NCBI RefSeq assembly: GCF_004123675.1
Contig: NZ_CP035419.1
Span: forward strand, 62,001 to 126,000
Length of the DNA stretch: 64,000 bases
Source: Leisingera sp. NJS204
GTDB lineage: Bacteria > Pseudomonadota > Alphaproteobacteria > Rhodobacterales > Rhodobacteraceae
Direction: 5' to 3'
Shown here: positions 50,871 through 58,686 of the stretch, in pieces
How positions within the stretch are numbered: the first letter of the stretch is position 1
Layout of the letters: every line of letters begins with the position of its first letter
Position numbers and translations under genes: made by a program
Notes under the pieces: model-generated
The model's database searches: none
What the model was told of the DNA's origin: nothing
What the model saw: only the letters and a program-made list of their open reading frames with translations

Positions 50871-51713
50871 ATGCGGGTTTTGCCAGCAGTGATAATCGCC
50901 ATTGGCCTTGTGCTGGCTCCGGCGGTTTGGTTCGGGCTCAGCTGGCTGCTGAGTGAAGAAGACTTCCAAGGGGCGGGCGGTGTTGATTCGACCGCGCGGA
51001 TCGAGATTGAGATGCTGCGCCAGCAGGTCGAGGATCTGCAATCGCGGATGACCGATCTGCAAAGCGAGGTTGCCAGCCTGCCGGCCGGAGGGGTAGGCGG
51101 GGGAACCCCTTTTACCGATGACGCGGCAGGCGAGGCCGCAATCTGGAACCAGACAGGCGGCGCCGATCTGGATTACGCACAGGTGGTTCTGATTGCCGAC
51201 CGTTTGAATGTGAACCGCGGGCTGCGGGTCACAGGCGGCAAGTATCTGACGGAAAAACTGGGCCGTCCGCGGGAGGATTTGAACGATACCTGCCAACCGA
51301 TGACCAATGCGAACCTCAAGGAAAAGCTGGTGACCGAACAGGTCGGGCCGATCCGGGTCAGCATGCTGCGCCCGGCGATCGAAAGCCTGAAGGTGGTGTT
51401 TGAAAACATCCGCCAGGCGGATCCGGATCTCTATGCCCGCATCAATACGGCCGGCGCGCTGTGTGTGCGCCGGATCCGCGGCACCGCAAATTCACTGTCG
51501 ACCCACAGCTATGGCCTGGCCGTTGATCTGAACATTGATGGCAAACTGGATAATTTCACCGACGGCAAGACCCAGCTGGGCCTGACCATCATGGCGGATT
51601 TCTTTTATGATCAGGGCTGGGTCTGGGGCGCCGGATTCCGGCGCGAAGACAGCATGCACTTTGAGATCAGCCGCCGCCAGCTGGATGCGTGGATCGCGGA
51701 TGGTCAGCTGTGA
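50871..51713 (+). CDS. Membrane-anchored M15-type (D-Ala-D-Ala carboxypeptidase-like) peptidase
   Basis: 280 residues. An N-terminal membrane anchor (about 4-26, AVIIAIGLVLAPAVWFGLSWLL) and a coiled coil (EIEMLRQQVEDLQSRMTDLQSE) precede a peptidase domain near the C-terminus. Zinc-site motifs are STHSYGLAVDLN at about 209-220 (S-x-H-x-x-G-x-A-x-D) and DSMHFE near 260. The family cleaves peptidoglycan stem peptides. I use ATG 50871 with GGGAGG 4 nt upstream. It could trim the wall for T6SS assembly, or be an unrelated wall enzyme; the anchor argues against a secreted effector. Confidence 0.8.
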   Translation: MRVLPAVIIAIGLVLAPAVWFGLSWLLSEEDFQGAGGVDSTARIEIEMLRQQVEDLQSRMTDLQSEVASLPAGGVGGGTPFTDDAAGEAAIWNQTGGADLDYAQVVLIADRLNVNRGLRVTGGKYLTEKLGRPREDLNDTCQPMTNANLKEKLVTEQVGPIRVSMLRPAIESLKVVFENIRQADPDLYARINTAGALCVRRIRGTANSLSTHSYGLAVDLNIDGKLDNFTDGKTQLGLTIMADFFYDQGWVWGAGFRREDSMHFEISRRQLDAWIADGQL

Positions 51714-51735
51714 TGTTGTTTCGCAAATCCGCCCG

Positions 51736-53235
51736 TCAGCCTTCCAACCCGTAAGCCTGCCGGATTCCCCGTTGGGTTCCTGGCCCGAAATTGCCATCAA
51801 TGGCACCGGCATAAAAGTTGTTCTCCTTCAGTTTCAACTGAAGAGAGCGCCGGGTTTGCGGAGTGAACATATTGGGCCGCTCGCTCAGCAGGTTGAGCAC
51901 ATCAGAACTGCCGCTGCGCAGAGCTGCATAAAGATAATGCGCTGAATCTTCCGGACCTTTCGACGGGATCAGACCGTCATCTATCAAGGCAGCGAAATTA
52001 AACTGGGCCTGCGGGTGACGCAGATCCGCAGCGCGTTCAAAAAAGGTCAGGGCTTTTTTCGGATTGGCAGGCAATCCCAGCCCGCCTTGGTAGTGCAAGA
52101 AGCCAAGGTCGTTGATCGCATCCGCAAAATCCTGTGCAGCAGCAGCCTGGTACAATTCCAACGCCTTGGCGGGGTCCGTTGCGACACCTGTGCCGCGTTC
52201 ATAAAGCTTGGCCAGTTCGAACTGCGCTTCGGGAGAGCCGGCATCGGAGGCACGCTGCAGGAAGCCGACCGCCGCGGCGGGATCAAACCGGCCTTCATTG
52301 GGGTTGAGCCGGATATAGGCCAGGCCCAGCATCGAACGGGTGTCGCCAAGATCCGCCAGCGCCAGCAGTTGCTCTTCCTGGTCGGGTTTCAGCGCCGCCC
52401 AGGCCTCGGAGGCATCTGCTACCGTGACCGGAGCATCATTTTTGCCCGGGCCGGCAAGATAGAAAGGCACGCCGGTCAGTGAGCCATAAGTATGCGGTTC
52501 CTGCAGATTAGCAGTGTTTTCCATCACCCGGTCGCGCACTTGGCGGAACATCAGGCTGATCTCCAGCCCCGGCTGCACCATTTTTTCTATCAGCGCAGTG
52601 GCATAGGGCGAATTGCTGCCGGAGCCGTCCAACGCCACCTGGCCGTCCTTGGCGGCAAAGGCCACCAGGGTGCCCCGGTCCGGATCGGCTGCTGCCATGC
52701 CGCCGCCGCCGCGGGTTGCGGCATTTGTTTCGGCAGCTTCACTGCTGCTTTGTTCCAGCGTGATGGAATCGCCCAGCGGGTTGTCGCGGCAGCTGTCGAG
52801 GATCACGATCCGCATCTTGCGGGCCCGGTCCACTGCCCCCAGCAGTTGTTTCAGCGACAAGGACTGGCGCTGCACATCGCGGTTGCTGGCCACCTGGGCA
52901 TCAGCCGGGATCAGAAAATTCTCGCCCTGCACTTCGATCCCGTGGCCGGCGAAATAGACCAGAGCCAGATCGGCCACTTCGGAACGGAAAGTGAAATCCT
53001 CCAGCAGCTGCACCATATCCGACGTGCCGGGATCCAATGCGAGGCTGACGTCAAAACCGATCCCTTCCAGCGTGTCCGCCATTGCCACGGCATCGTTGCG
53101 GGTGTTCTCCAGCGGCGGCAGGTACTGATAGTCCGCCACGCCGATAACCAGAGCAATGCGGTCGCTTGCGGCCTGCGCACCCGTTGCAACAAGCAAGCAG
53201 GCTGTGAAAATCAGAGGCTTGATGAGAAGTGACAT
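51736..53235 (-). CDS. Periplasmic caspase-fold protein with Sel1 repeats and wall-binding end
   Basis: 499 residues. A signal peptide (1-22, ending GAQAA) precedes a C14 caspase-like domain (about 25-265) with ALVIGVADYQYL, His98 in YFAGHG and Cys149 in DSCRDNP. Sel1-like repeats follow at about 285-435 (AQFELAKLYERGTGVATDPAKALELYQ..., AINDLGFLHYQGG). A C-terminal peptidoglycan-binding-1-like domain (LQLKLKENNFYAGAIDGNFGPGTQRGI) may hold it at the wall. Both catalytic residues are present. It is convergent with the M15 gene, 22 nt apart. Confidence 0.88.
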   Translation of the reverse strand: MSLLIKPLIFTACLLVATGAQAASDRIALVIGVADYQYLPPLENTRNDAVAMADTLEGIGFDVSLALDPGTSDMVQLLEDFTFRSEVADLALVYFAGHGIEVQGENFLIPADAQVASNRDVQRQSLSLKQLLGAVDRARKMRIVILDSCRDNPLGDSITLEQSSSEAAETNAATRGGGGMAAADPDRGTLVAFAAKDGQVALDGSGSNSPYATALIEKMVQPGLEISLMFRQVRDRVMENTANLQEPHTYGSLTGVPFYLAGPGKNDAPVTVADASEAWAALKPDQEEQLLALADLGDTRSMLGLAYIRLNPNEGRFDPAAAVGFLQRASDAGSPEAQFELAKLYERGTGVATDPAKALELYQAAAAQDFADAINDLGFLHYQGGLGLPANPKKALTFFERAADLRHPQAQFNFAALIDDGLIPSKGPEDSAHYLYAALRSGSSDVLNLLSERPNMFTPQTRRSLQLKLKENNFYAGAIDGNFGPGTQRGIRQAYGLEG

Positions 53236-53324
53236 GCGAATACCCGGGCTGGCAGTTTCAGCTATGTCCCAATGTAGTCCGCTGCGGCAGCAAAGAAAAA
53301 GGAAATTCGCCGCCGCTGAAGGTG

Positions 53325-53354
53325 AAAAACGGCCCCGCCCGGGTCGGGCGGAGC
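53325..53354 (-). terminator. Rho-independent terminator of the chemotaxis operon
   Basis: Read on the minus strand, a 10-bp stem (GCTCCGCCCG with CGGGCGGGGC, one wobble, 3-nt loop) is followed by CG and five T, just after the stop of the last gene at 53364. Confidence 0.8.
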
Positions 53355-53363
53355 TGCTTGATT

Positions 53364-53690
53364 TCAGGTGCTTGCCATGCTGCCTGCGGCGCGCAGCCGC
53401 TCGCGCAGCTTTTCCAGGGTGACCCCGGCAGCTGCGGCCGGCAGATCGGCAGGCCCGGATTCATCAACTTGCGCCTGCACGCGCTTGTAGAAACCGGAGA
53501 GCCCGGACAGAGTCTGGATCACCAGATCGAAGTCCTGCAACGAGCGCAGCTCCTGGCTGGTCGGGGCGGTGCCGCGTTCCAGCACGTCCAGGACAACGTC
53601 TTCCAACGCTTGCATCTGGCTGCGCAACTGCTCCATCTCCCAGGCCGACGCGGCGCATAATTCGCCTAGGGCTTTGTCGGGGCGTTCCAT
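53364..53690 (-). CDS. Small chemotaxis protein with CheZ/CheT-like DxxxQ motif
   Basis: 108 residues, helical, last gene of the minus-strand che operon, 2 nt after cheY. The segment QDFDLVIQTLSGL contains D55-x-x-x-Q59, resembling the QDFxDLxGQ motif by which E. coli CheZ dephosphorylates CheY-P, and the small CheZ-like CheT proteins reported in rhizobia. The similarity is short, so phosphatase activity is inference. The context next to a single-domain CheY supports it. Confidence 0.72.
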   Translation of the reverse strand: MERPDKALGELCAASAWEMEQLRSQMQALEDVVLDVLERGTAPTSQELRSLQDFDLVIQTLSGLSGFYKRVQAQVDESGPADLPAAAAGVTLEKLRERLRAAGSMAST

Positions 53691-53692
53691 GA

Positions 53693-54079
53693 TTATAGCC
53701 GCCCGACAACCTGTTCGATGGCCTGTTTCATCGTGGCCACCGTGAACGGCTTGCGGACTATGTTGTTCAGGCCCAGCTGTTTGCCCATCTGGATCATCTC
53801 CGGGGTTGGTTTGCCGGTTACCAGAATGAATCCAACCCGCTGGGTTACCTGATGGCCTCGCACTGCCTGCAACAGCCCCAGCCCGTCCATGCCCGGCATG
53901 TTGTAGTCCGACAGCACCAGATGAACTGGTGTTTGGGTCAGTTTCTGAAAGGCGGATTGGCCGGCGTTCTCGACCATATAGTTCTTGATGCCGATCTCAT
54001 CCAGGCTTTGTGTGATGATCCCCCGGCTTGTCGACATGTCGTCAACGACCATAACGCGGAGAGAGTCTTTCAAGCTCAT
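53693..54079 (-). CDS. cheY: CheY-type single-domain response regulator (downstream copy)
   Basis: 128 residues, a receiver domain only. Residues for phosphorylation are present: the acidic pair in VMVVDDMSTSRG, the phospho-acceptor Asp in VLSDYNMPGMDGLGLL, Thr in FILVTGKP and the late Lys in NNIVRKPFT. I use the ATG at 54079 with GGAAAG upstream; the longer frame reaches back into cheR. Two CheY proteins are encoded here; which one drives the motor is unknown. Confidence 0.93.
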   Translation of the reverse strand: MSLKDSLRVMVVDDMSTSRGIITQSLDEIGIKNYMVENAGQSAFQKLTQTPVHLVLSDYNMPGMDGLGLLQAVRGHQVTQRVGFILVTGKPTPEMIQMGKQLGLNNIVRKPFTVATMKQAIEQVVGRL

Positions 54080-54113
54080 TTTTTCTTTCCTTCTGCTCTG
54101 CTTGCAGCCGCGG

Positions 54114-54977
54114 TCAGGTTTTCCTGCCTGCGGATGAGTTGACATAAGTGGTGATCCCGGCCGTCTTCAGTTGCTGCGCCGCCGGGCCTGACATGCGCTC
54201 GGAATGACCGATGAAGAGATAACCGCCCGGGTTCAGGGCTTGTTGAAAAGCGCTCCAGACCTTCTGCTGGGTCGGGTTGTCGAAATAGATCGCAACGTTC
54301 CGGCAGAAAATCGCATCGAACCTGCCGCGGAACGGGAAGGGTTCGATCAGGTTCAGCACCCCGAAAGTGATCAGCTTGCGCAGGCTTTCGGGAAAGCGTC
54401 CGTCGGGATCGCGTTTGGGCACCAGTTTGCTGTATTTTGTATCAATCTGGGCCAGCTCGTCCTCGGGGTACTTCGCCGTCTGGGCATGCTGCACCACCAC
54501 CGGATCGATATCCGTGCCCAGGATTTTGAAATCCAGCTGCGCTGCTTCGGGACAGATATCCAACACTGTCATGGCAATCGAATAGGGCTCCTGCCCGTTC
54601 GAGCAGCCCGCCGACCACAGCCGCACCCGGCCGCCGCGGCGCGCCTGTTCGATCAGCGGCGGCAACACGTCGTTGCGCAGCGTTTCGAAATGGTGCGGCT
54701 CCCGGAAGAAATGGGTCACATTGGTGGTCAGCAGCGACAGCAGCCCGCTGCGTTCCTGGTCGGCATTCGGGCCGTCCAGGCTGGCAAGGTAGTCCTTGAA
54801 CTTGGTGATGTTGCGCTGGCGCAGCTTGCGGGCCAGGCGTGAAGACACCAGGGGCTTTTTGCTGGCCGCCATGGCCAGGCCGAAGTTTTTATGCGCGAAC
54901 TGCGCAATGGCTTCGAATTCCTGGTCCGACAGCGAAAAGCTCTCTGTGCTGGGGGAGATGGAACCTGCTGCGCTCAC
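54114..54977 (-). CDS. cheR: Chemoreceptor methyltransferase CheR
   Basis: 287 residues. The N-terminal helical domain is followed by a SAM-binding methyltransferase domain: LLTTNVTHFFREPHHFETLR, RLWSAGCSNGQEPYSIAM, FKILGTDIDPVVV and FDAIFCRNVAIYFD. It methylates glutamates on the chemoreceptor. The start overlaps cheW by four bases. The adjacent receptor ends in LWQDF, a probable CheR docking tail. Confidence 0.96.
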   Translation of the reverse strand: MSAAGSISPSTESFSLSDQEFEAIAQFAHKNFGLAMAASKKPLVSSRLARKLRQRNITKFKDYLASLDGPNADQERSGLLSLLTTNVTHFFREPHHFETLRNDVLPPLIEQARRGGRVRLWSAGCSNGQEPYSIAMTVLDICPEAAQLDFKILGTDIDPVVVQHAQTAKYPEDELAQIDTKYSKLVPKRDPDGRFPESLRKLITFGVLNLIEPFPFRGRFDAIFCRNVAIYFDNPTQQKVWSAFQQALNPGGYLFIGHSERMSGPAAQQLKTAGITTYVNSSAGRKT

Positions 54978-55456
54978 GGCATCACCTGCTCCGGAGCCGA
55001 GATCACCGCATCGAGATTGATGATGCGGACCATGGTGTCATCATGCGAGATGATGCCCTGGATGTACTCCATCGTATTGCGGCTATCGACCGGCGGGGTG
55101 TCCTGGATGTCGTCCGGGTTGATCGAGATGATCTCGGAGACCGACTCGGCCAGAAGGCCAACCGGCTTGCCATGCACCGAAACGACGATGACGACATTGC
55201 GCTCGCTGGCTTCGGTTTGCTGCAGGCCGAAACGGGCGGACAGATCGTAGATCGGGATCACCGCACCGCGCAGGTTCATCACCCCCAGCACGTCGGCCGG
55301 AGCATGCGGCAGGATCGTCACCGGTGACCACCGTCTGATCTCGCGAATTTGGGTGATCTTCAGGCAGAAGGCCTGCCCGGCCACGGTGAAGCTCACAAAC
55401 TCGCTGTGTTCAGCGTGTTTCACTTCCTGATCGGTATGCTTCGCTTCAGCTTGCAT
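54974..55456 (-). CDS. cheW: Chemotaxis coupling protein CheW
   Basis: 160 residues of the CheW fold: EFVSFTVAGQAFCLKITQIREIRRW, HAPADVLGVMNLRGAVIPIYDLSARFG in pieces, and VIVVSVHGKPVGLLAESVSEII. It couples receptors to CheA. It overlaps cheA by 11 nt and cheR by four. Confidence 0.96.
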   Translation of the reverse strand: MQAEAKHTDQEVKHAEHSEFVSFTVAGQAFCLKITQIREIRRWSPVTILPHAPADVLGVMNLRGAVIPIYDLSARFGLQQTEASERNVVIVVSVHGKPVGLLAESVSEIISINPDDIQDTPPVDSRNTMEYIQGIISHDDTMVRIINLDAVISAPEQVMP

Positions 55457-57614
55457 TGCTCATTCTCCGCTCGGTGTCAAAGGCGGCCGCTGTGGGCGAG
55501 GCCGCAATGATGCTTTCAGGGTCCAGGATCATGGCGATCTTGCCGTCTCCAAGGATGGTTGCTGCGGCAACGCCGGCGATTTCCCCGCAGACGCCGTCCA
55601 GGCTTTTGATCACCACCTGGCGCTGGTCGTGGATGTCATCCACTGCCAAGGCGCAGCGCTGGCCGGTTTCGGTTTCCACCAGCAGATAGACGCCGGCCTG
55701 CCGGTCGCTTTCGCGGTACAGCCCCAGGCTGCCGGCTACGTCGCAGATGGGCACGAAATTGCCGCGGATCGACAGCAGGGTGCCGTCGGCGCCGAGGCTG
55801 TTGATCATGTCATCGCTGCCGCGCATGGTCTCGACGATAGAAGTAATCGGCACCACCATGGTCTGGTCAGCGACCGACACCACCATGCCGTCCATCACCG
55901 CCAAGGTCAGCGGCAGGATGATAGTGAACGTTGACCCCTTGCCGGGCGTGGAGGAGATGTTGATGCGGCCGCCCAGGCCGGTCACCGCATTCTTCACCAC
56001 ATCCATACCGACACCGCGGCCGGAGAGGTTTGACACCTCCTTGGCGGTGGAGAAACCAGGCGCGAACAGGAGATTGTCGATCTCGCCGTCAGTCAGCTCG
56101 GCATTTTCCGGGATCAGGCCCTTCTCAATAGCGATCTGTTTGACCCGCGGGCGGTTCACACCGGCCCCGTCATCCTTGATTTCAATGCAAACACTTCCAG
56201 AACGATGGGAAGCCGACAATCGGATTTCACCAACCTTGGATTTCCCGGCGGCTTCCCGGTCCTCGGGTTTTTCGACCCCGTGGTCCACCGCATTGCGCAG
56301 AATATGCGTCAGCGGGTCGGACAGCCGTTCGATCACCGTCTTATCGACCTCGGTGTTTTCGCCCTCATTCACGAGTTTACAGGTTTTACCTGTCGCAGCC
56401 GAAGCTTCCCGGACGATCCGCGCCATGCGCTGGAACAGCGGTTTCACCGGCTGAGCACGGATTGCCATGACACCTTCCTGGATGTCGCGCGCGAGGTTTT
56501 TGAAACCTTCGAGCTCTGTTTCAACGTCCCGTGTATCAGAGACATCGAGGTTGGCGATTTGCTGCGCCAGCATCGAATGGTTGATGATAAGCTCCCCGAC
56601 AGCGTTGATCAGCCGGTCCACCCGCTCGAGTTCGACGCGGAGCGTGGGCTTGGGACCGCCGCGCTGCTCCTGCTTGCCGCTCTCGGCTTTCGGGGCCGAT
56701 GCCTTTTCTTCGGCAGGTGCCGGCTTGGCTTCGGGTTCAGGTGCGGGGACCGGCGGTTCAAAAGGGACTGCGGGTGCCCCCCCTTCTGCTGTATCCGCTG
56801 CGGGCGGAGCATCAGGTGCGCTGAACATAGCGTCCAGGGCAGCCAGTGCATTGGCTTCCGCTTCCGCGTCGCCTTCGCCATCGATCGACAATTCGCAGAG
56901 ACCTTCGACAAATTCGAAGACTGCCTCGACAATCGACCGGGAGTCCTTGGTCACCAAAGTGATGTCCCAGGCCAGGTAGCTTTCGCTCATATCCATCGTG
57001 TCAAAGCCGGGCAGCTCGTTTTCGTCAAGCTTCACAGTCAGATCGCCCATGTCCTTAAGCGCCTGGAACAGGAAGAACGGCTCATTGCCGGTACCGTACA
57101 TTTCCTTCAGCGGCTGGAACCGGATCCGGTAGGTTTCCTCCTGCGGCTCTGCCGGTGCTTCCGGCGCAATGCCAAGATCGGCCACCGGCGCCGGAGCGCC
57201 AAGCCCCATCGGCTCGAAGGTGAGGTCTTCCTCTTCTTCGGGGATGTATTCATCCAGCGCTGCCAGCAGCGTATCATTATGCGCTTCGTCTATCTCGCCA
57301 CCGTCCCGGGCGGCTTCGACCAGCGCCGACAGTTGATCACTGGAGCGCAGCAGCAGCTGGATCAGCTTCCCGTCCAGCTCCATCCGGCCGGCGCGCACCT
57401 CGTCAAACACGGTTTCAAACCGGTGGGCAAAGGCCACCAGGTCATCCAAGCCAAAGGCCCCGGCACCGCCTTTGATCGAGTGCACGGCGCGGAAGATTGC
57501 ATTGACTGTCTCAGGGTCGTGATCGCCTCCTTCGATGGCGGTCAGCCCCTCATCCGTTGCTTCAAGGAGCTCTTCGCACTCCTCAAAGAAGGTATCCTGA
57601 ATCGAACCCGACAT
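55446..57614 (-). CDS. cheA: Chemotaxis histidine kinase CheA
   Basis: 722 residues. The Hpt domain (1-110) has the phospho-acceptor in HSIKGGAGAFG. An unusual central region (about 165-290) and an acidic/Pro-Ala linker follow. Then come the dimerisation domain (LRVELERVDRLINAVGELIINHSML), the HATPase domain with HILRNAVDHGVE, IEIKDDGAGVN and GRGVGMDVVK, and the C-terminal CheW-like domain. All kinase boxes are present. One base after cheY on the same transcript. Confidence 0.96.
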   Translation of the reverse strand: MSGSIQDTFFEECEELLEATDEGLTAIEGGDHDPETVNAIFRAVHSIKGGAGAFGLDDLVAFAHRFETVFDEVRAGRMELDGKLIQLLLRSSDQLSALVEAARDGGEIDEAHNDTLLAALDEYIPEEEEDLTFEPMGLGAPAPVADLGIAPEAPAEPQEETYRIRFQPLKEMYGTGNEPFFLFQALKDMGDLTVKLDENELPGFDTMDMSESYLAWDITLVTKDSRSIVEAVFEFVEGLCELSIDGEGDAEAEANALAALDAMFSAPDAPPAADTAEGGAPAVPFEPPVPAPEPEAKPAPAEEKASAPKAESGKQEQRGGPKPTLRVELERVDRLINAVGELIINHSMLAQQIANLDVSDTRDVETELEGFKNLARDIQEGVMAIRAQPVKPLFQRMARIVREASAATGKTCKLVNEGENTEVDKTVIERLSDPLTHILRNAVDHGVEKPEDREAAGKSKVGEIRLSASHRSGSVCIEIKDDGAGVNRPRVKQIAIEKGLIPENAELTDGEIDNLLFAPGFSTAKEVSNLSGRGVGMDVVKNAVTGLGGRINISSTPGKGSTFTIILPLTLAVMDGMVVSVADQTMVVPITSIVETMRGSDDMINSLGADGTLLSIRGNFVPICDVAGSLGLYRESDRQAGVYLLVETETGQRCALAVDDIHDQRQVVIKSLDGVCGEIAGVAAATILGDGKIAMILDPESIIAASPTAAAFDTERRMSNAS

Positions 57615-57615
57615 C

Positions 57616-57990
57616 TTAGGCCGCAGCTCCTGTCACACGCTTGAGAGCGAAGATCAAAGAGGCATCGTCAAACGGCTTGGTGATCCAGCCGGTGGCGCCG
57701 GCGCCGCGGGCGCGGGATTTCAGTTCAGGCGCGCTTTCGGTGGTCAGCACCAGAATCGGCACCTTGGAATTTATTCCGGTGCCGCGCAGCTCCTCAATCA
57801 CGCCGAAACCGTCGAGGTTAGGCATGTTGATGTCGGTGATCACAACGTCCGGATCCACATCCGGGTACATGTCAACACCTTCACGGCCATCGACCGCGCA
57901 GTGGTATTCAAATCCGGCCTCTTCCAGGGTCGCGGCCAGAAGATTCCGGATAGTGCGGGAATCGTCGATTGCCAGAACTTTGGTTTTCAT
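57616..57990 (-). CDS. cheY: CheY-type single-domain response regulator (upstream copy)
   Basis: 124 residues, receiver only, with VLAIDDSRTIRN, the phospho-acceptor in VVITDINMPNLDGFGVI, ILVLTTESA and the conserved Lys in GWITKPFD. It resembles the CheY placed beside CheA in many alphaproteobacteria. It overlaps the STAS gene by four bases and lies one base before cheA. Confidence 0.95.
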   Translation of the reverse strand: MKTKVLAIDDSRTIRNLLAATLEEAGFEYHCAVDGREGVDMYPDVDPDVVITDINMPNLDGFGVIEELRGTGINSKVPILVLTTESAPELKSRARGAGATGWITKPFDDASLIFALKRVTGAAA

Positions 57991-58274
57991 GCTGTTTCCT
58001 CGTCTTCAAAACGGTTGGGCTCCAGCCCCAGAAGCGTCAGGGACTTGCGGCAGGGTTCGGTTATATTGGTGACTGAGAAGCCCACCCCCTCGGACCGCCA
58101 CTGCTGCTCTGCACCAAGCAGGAGCTGCAGACAGCGCGAGGGCATCAAGGCAACGCCGCGGCAGTCAACCTCGACTGCTTTGGAGCGTGCCCCTTGAAGA
58201 AAGGCGATCAGCGAATCCAGCTCCGCGAATGCGTTGGGCAGATCCAAAATGTGTTTTTGCGTTTCCGTAGTCAT
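57987..58274 (-). CDS. Small STAS-domain protein, first gene of the che operon
   Basis: 95 residues resembling a STAS/anti-sigma-antagonist domain: an early strand (HILDLPNAFAELDSLIAFLQGA), VEVDCRGVALMPSRCLQLLLGAEQQWRSEG in pieces with Ser in the place usually phosphorylated, and a final helix. I start at ATG 58274; the longer frame runs into the promoter region. Such STAS proteins head several alphaproteobacterial che operons; their role is not settled. Confidence 0.82.
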   Translation of the reverse strand: MTTETQKHILDLPNAFAELDSLIAFLQGARSKAVEVDCRGVALMPSRCLQLLLGAEQQWRSEGVGFSVTNITEPCRKSLTLLGLEPNRFEDEETA

Positions 58275-58686
58275 TGTCGGCGATTCGCACCCCCGTTGTC
58301 GGCGATCAGTTCGAGTTCGATGATGCAATTGATATGCGGCGGGCCTTAACATTTGATTGCCGGCTCGCCCGCGTGGAGGGGGATTCATAAGGAGTTCGCG
58401 TGCAATTCGGCCGCGGAAATCCCCTCAATTTTTATTCGTGCTTTCGGGGATGGGGAATCACCTGCCGGCCGCAATCATTGAAGGGTGCCATCTGCGCGCA
58501 GCCTGCGCGTGTATCTTTACCCGGCCTTTACAGAGTGACGCTTTTGTGCAGCAGAAATCAGCATCTTTTTGCGTTGCCGCAACAAGGATCCGCCCCTCCG
58601 TAAGCCGCAAATTAACATATGCGACGCATCCTGAGAAACATCATCTTTTGCGGGAGCCTAGACCGCAATGCTCTTAGGAGGACGGA
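58275..58686. promoter_or_regulatory. Divergent control region of the two chemotaxis transcripts
   Basis: This 412-bp gap separates the minus-strand che operon from the receptor gene and must hold both promoters. TTGTCGGCGAT occurs twice in direct orientation (58274-58284 and 58296-58306, 22 bp apart) beside the STAS start. An AGGAGG ribosome site at 58676-58681 serves the receptor gene. I see no convincing gene and cannot assign promoter boxes with confidence. Confidence 0.5.
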
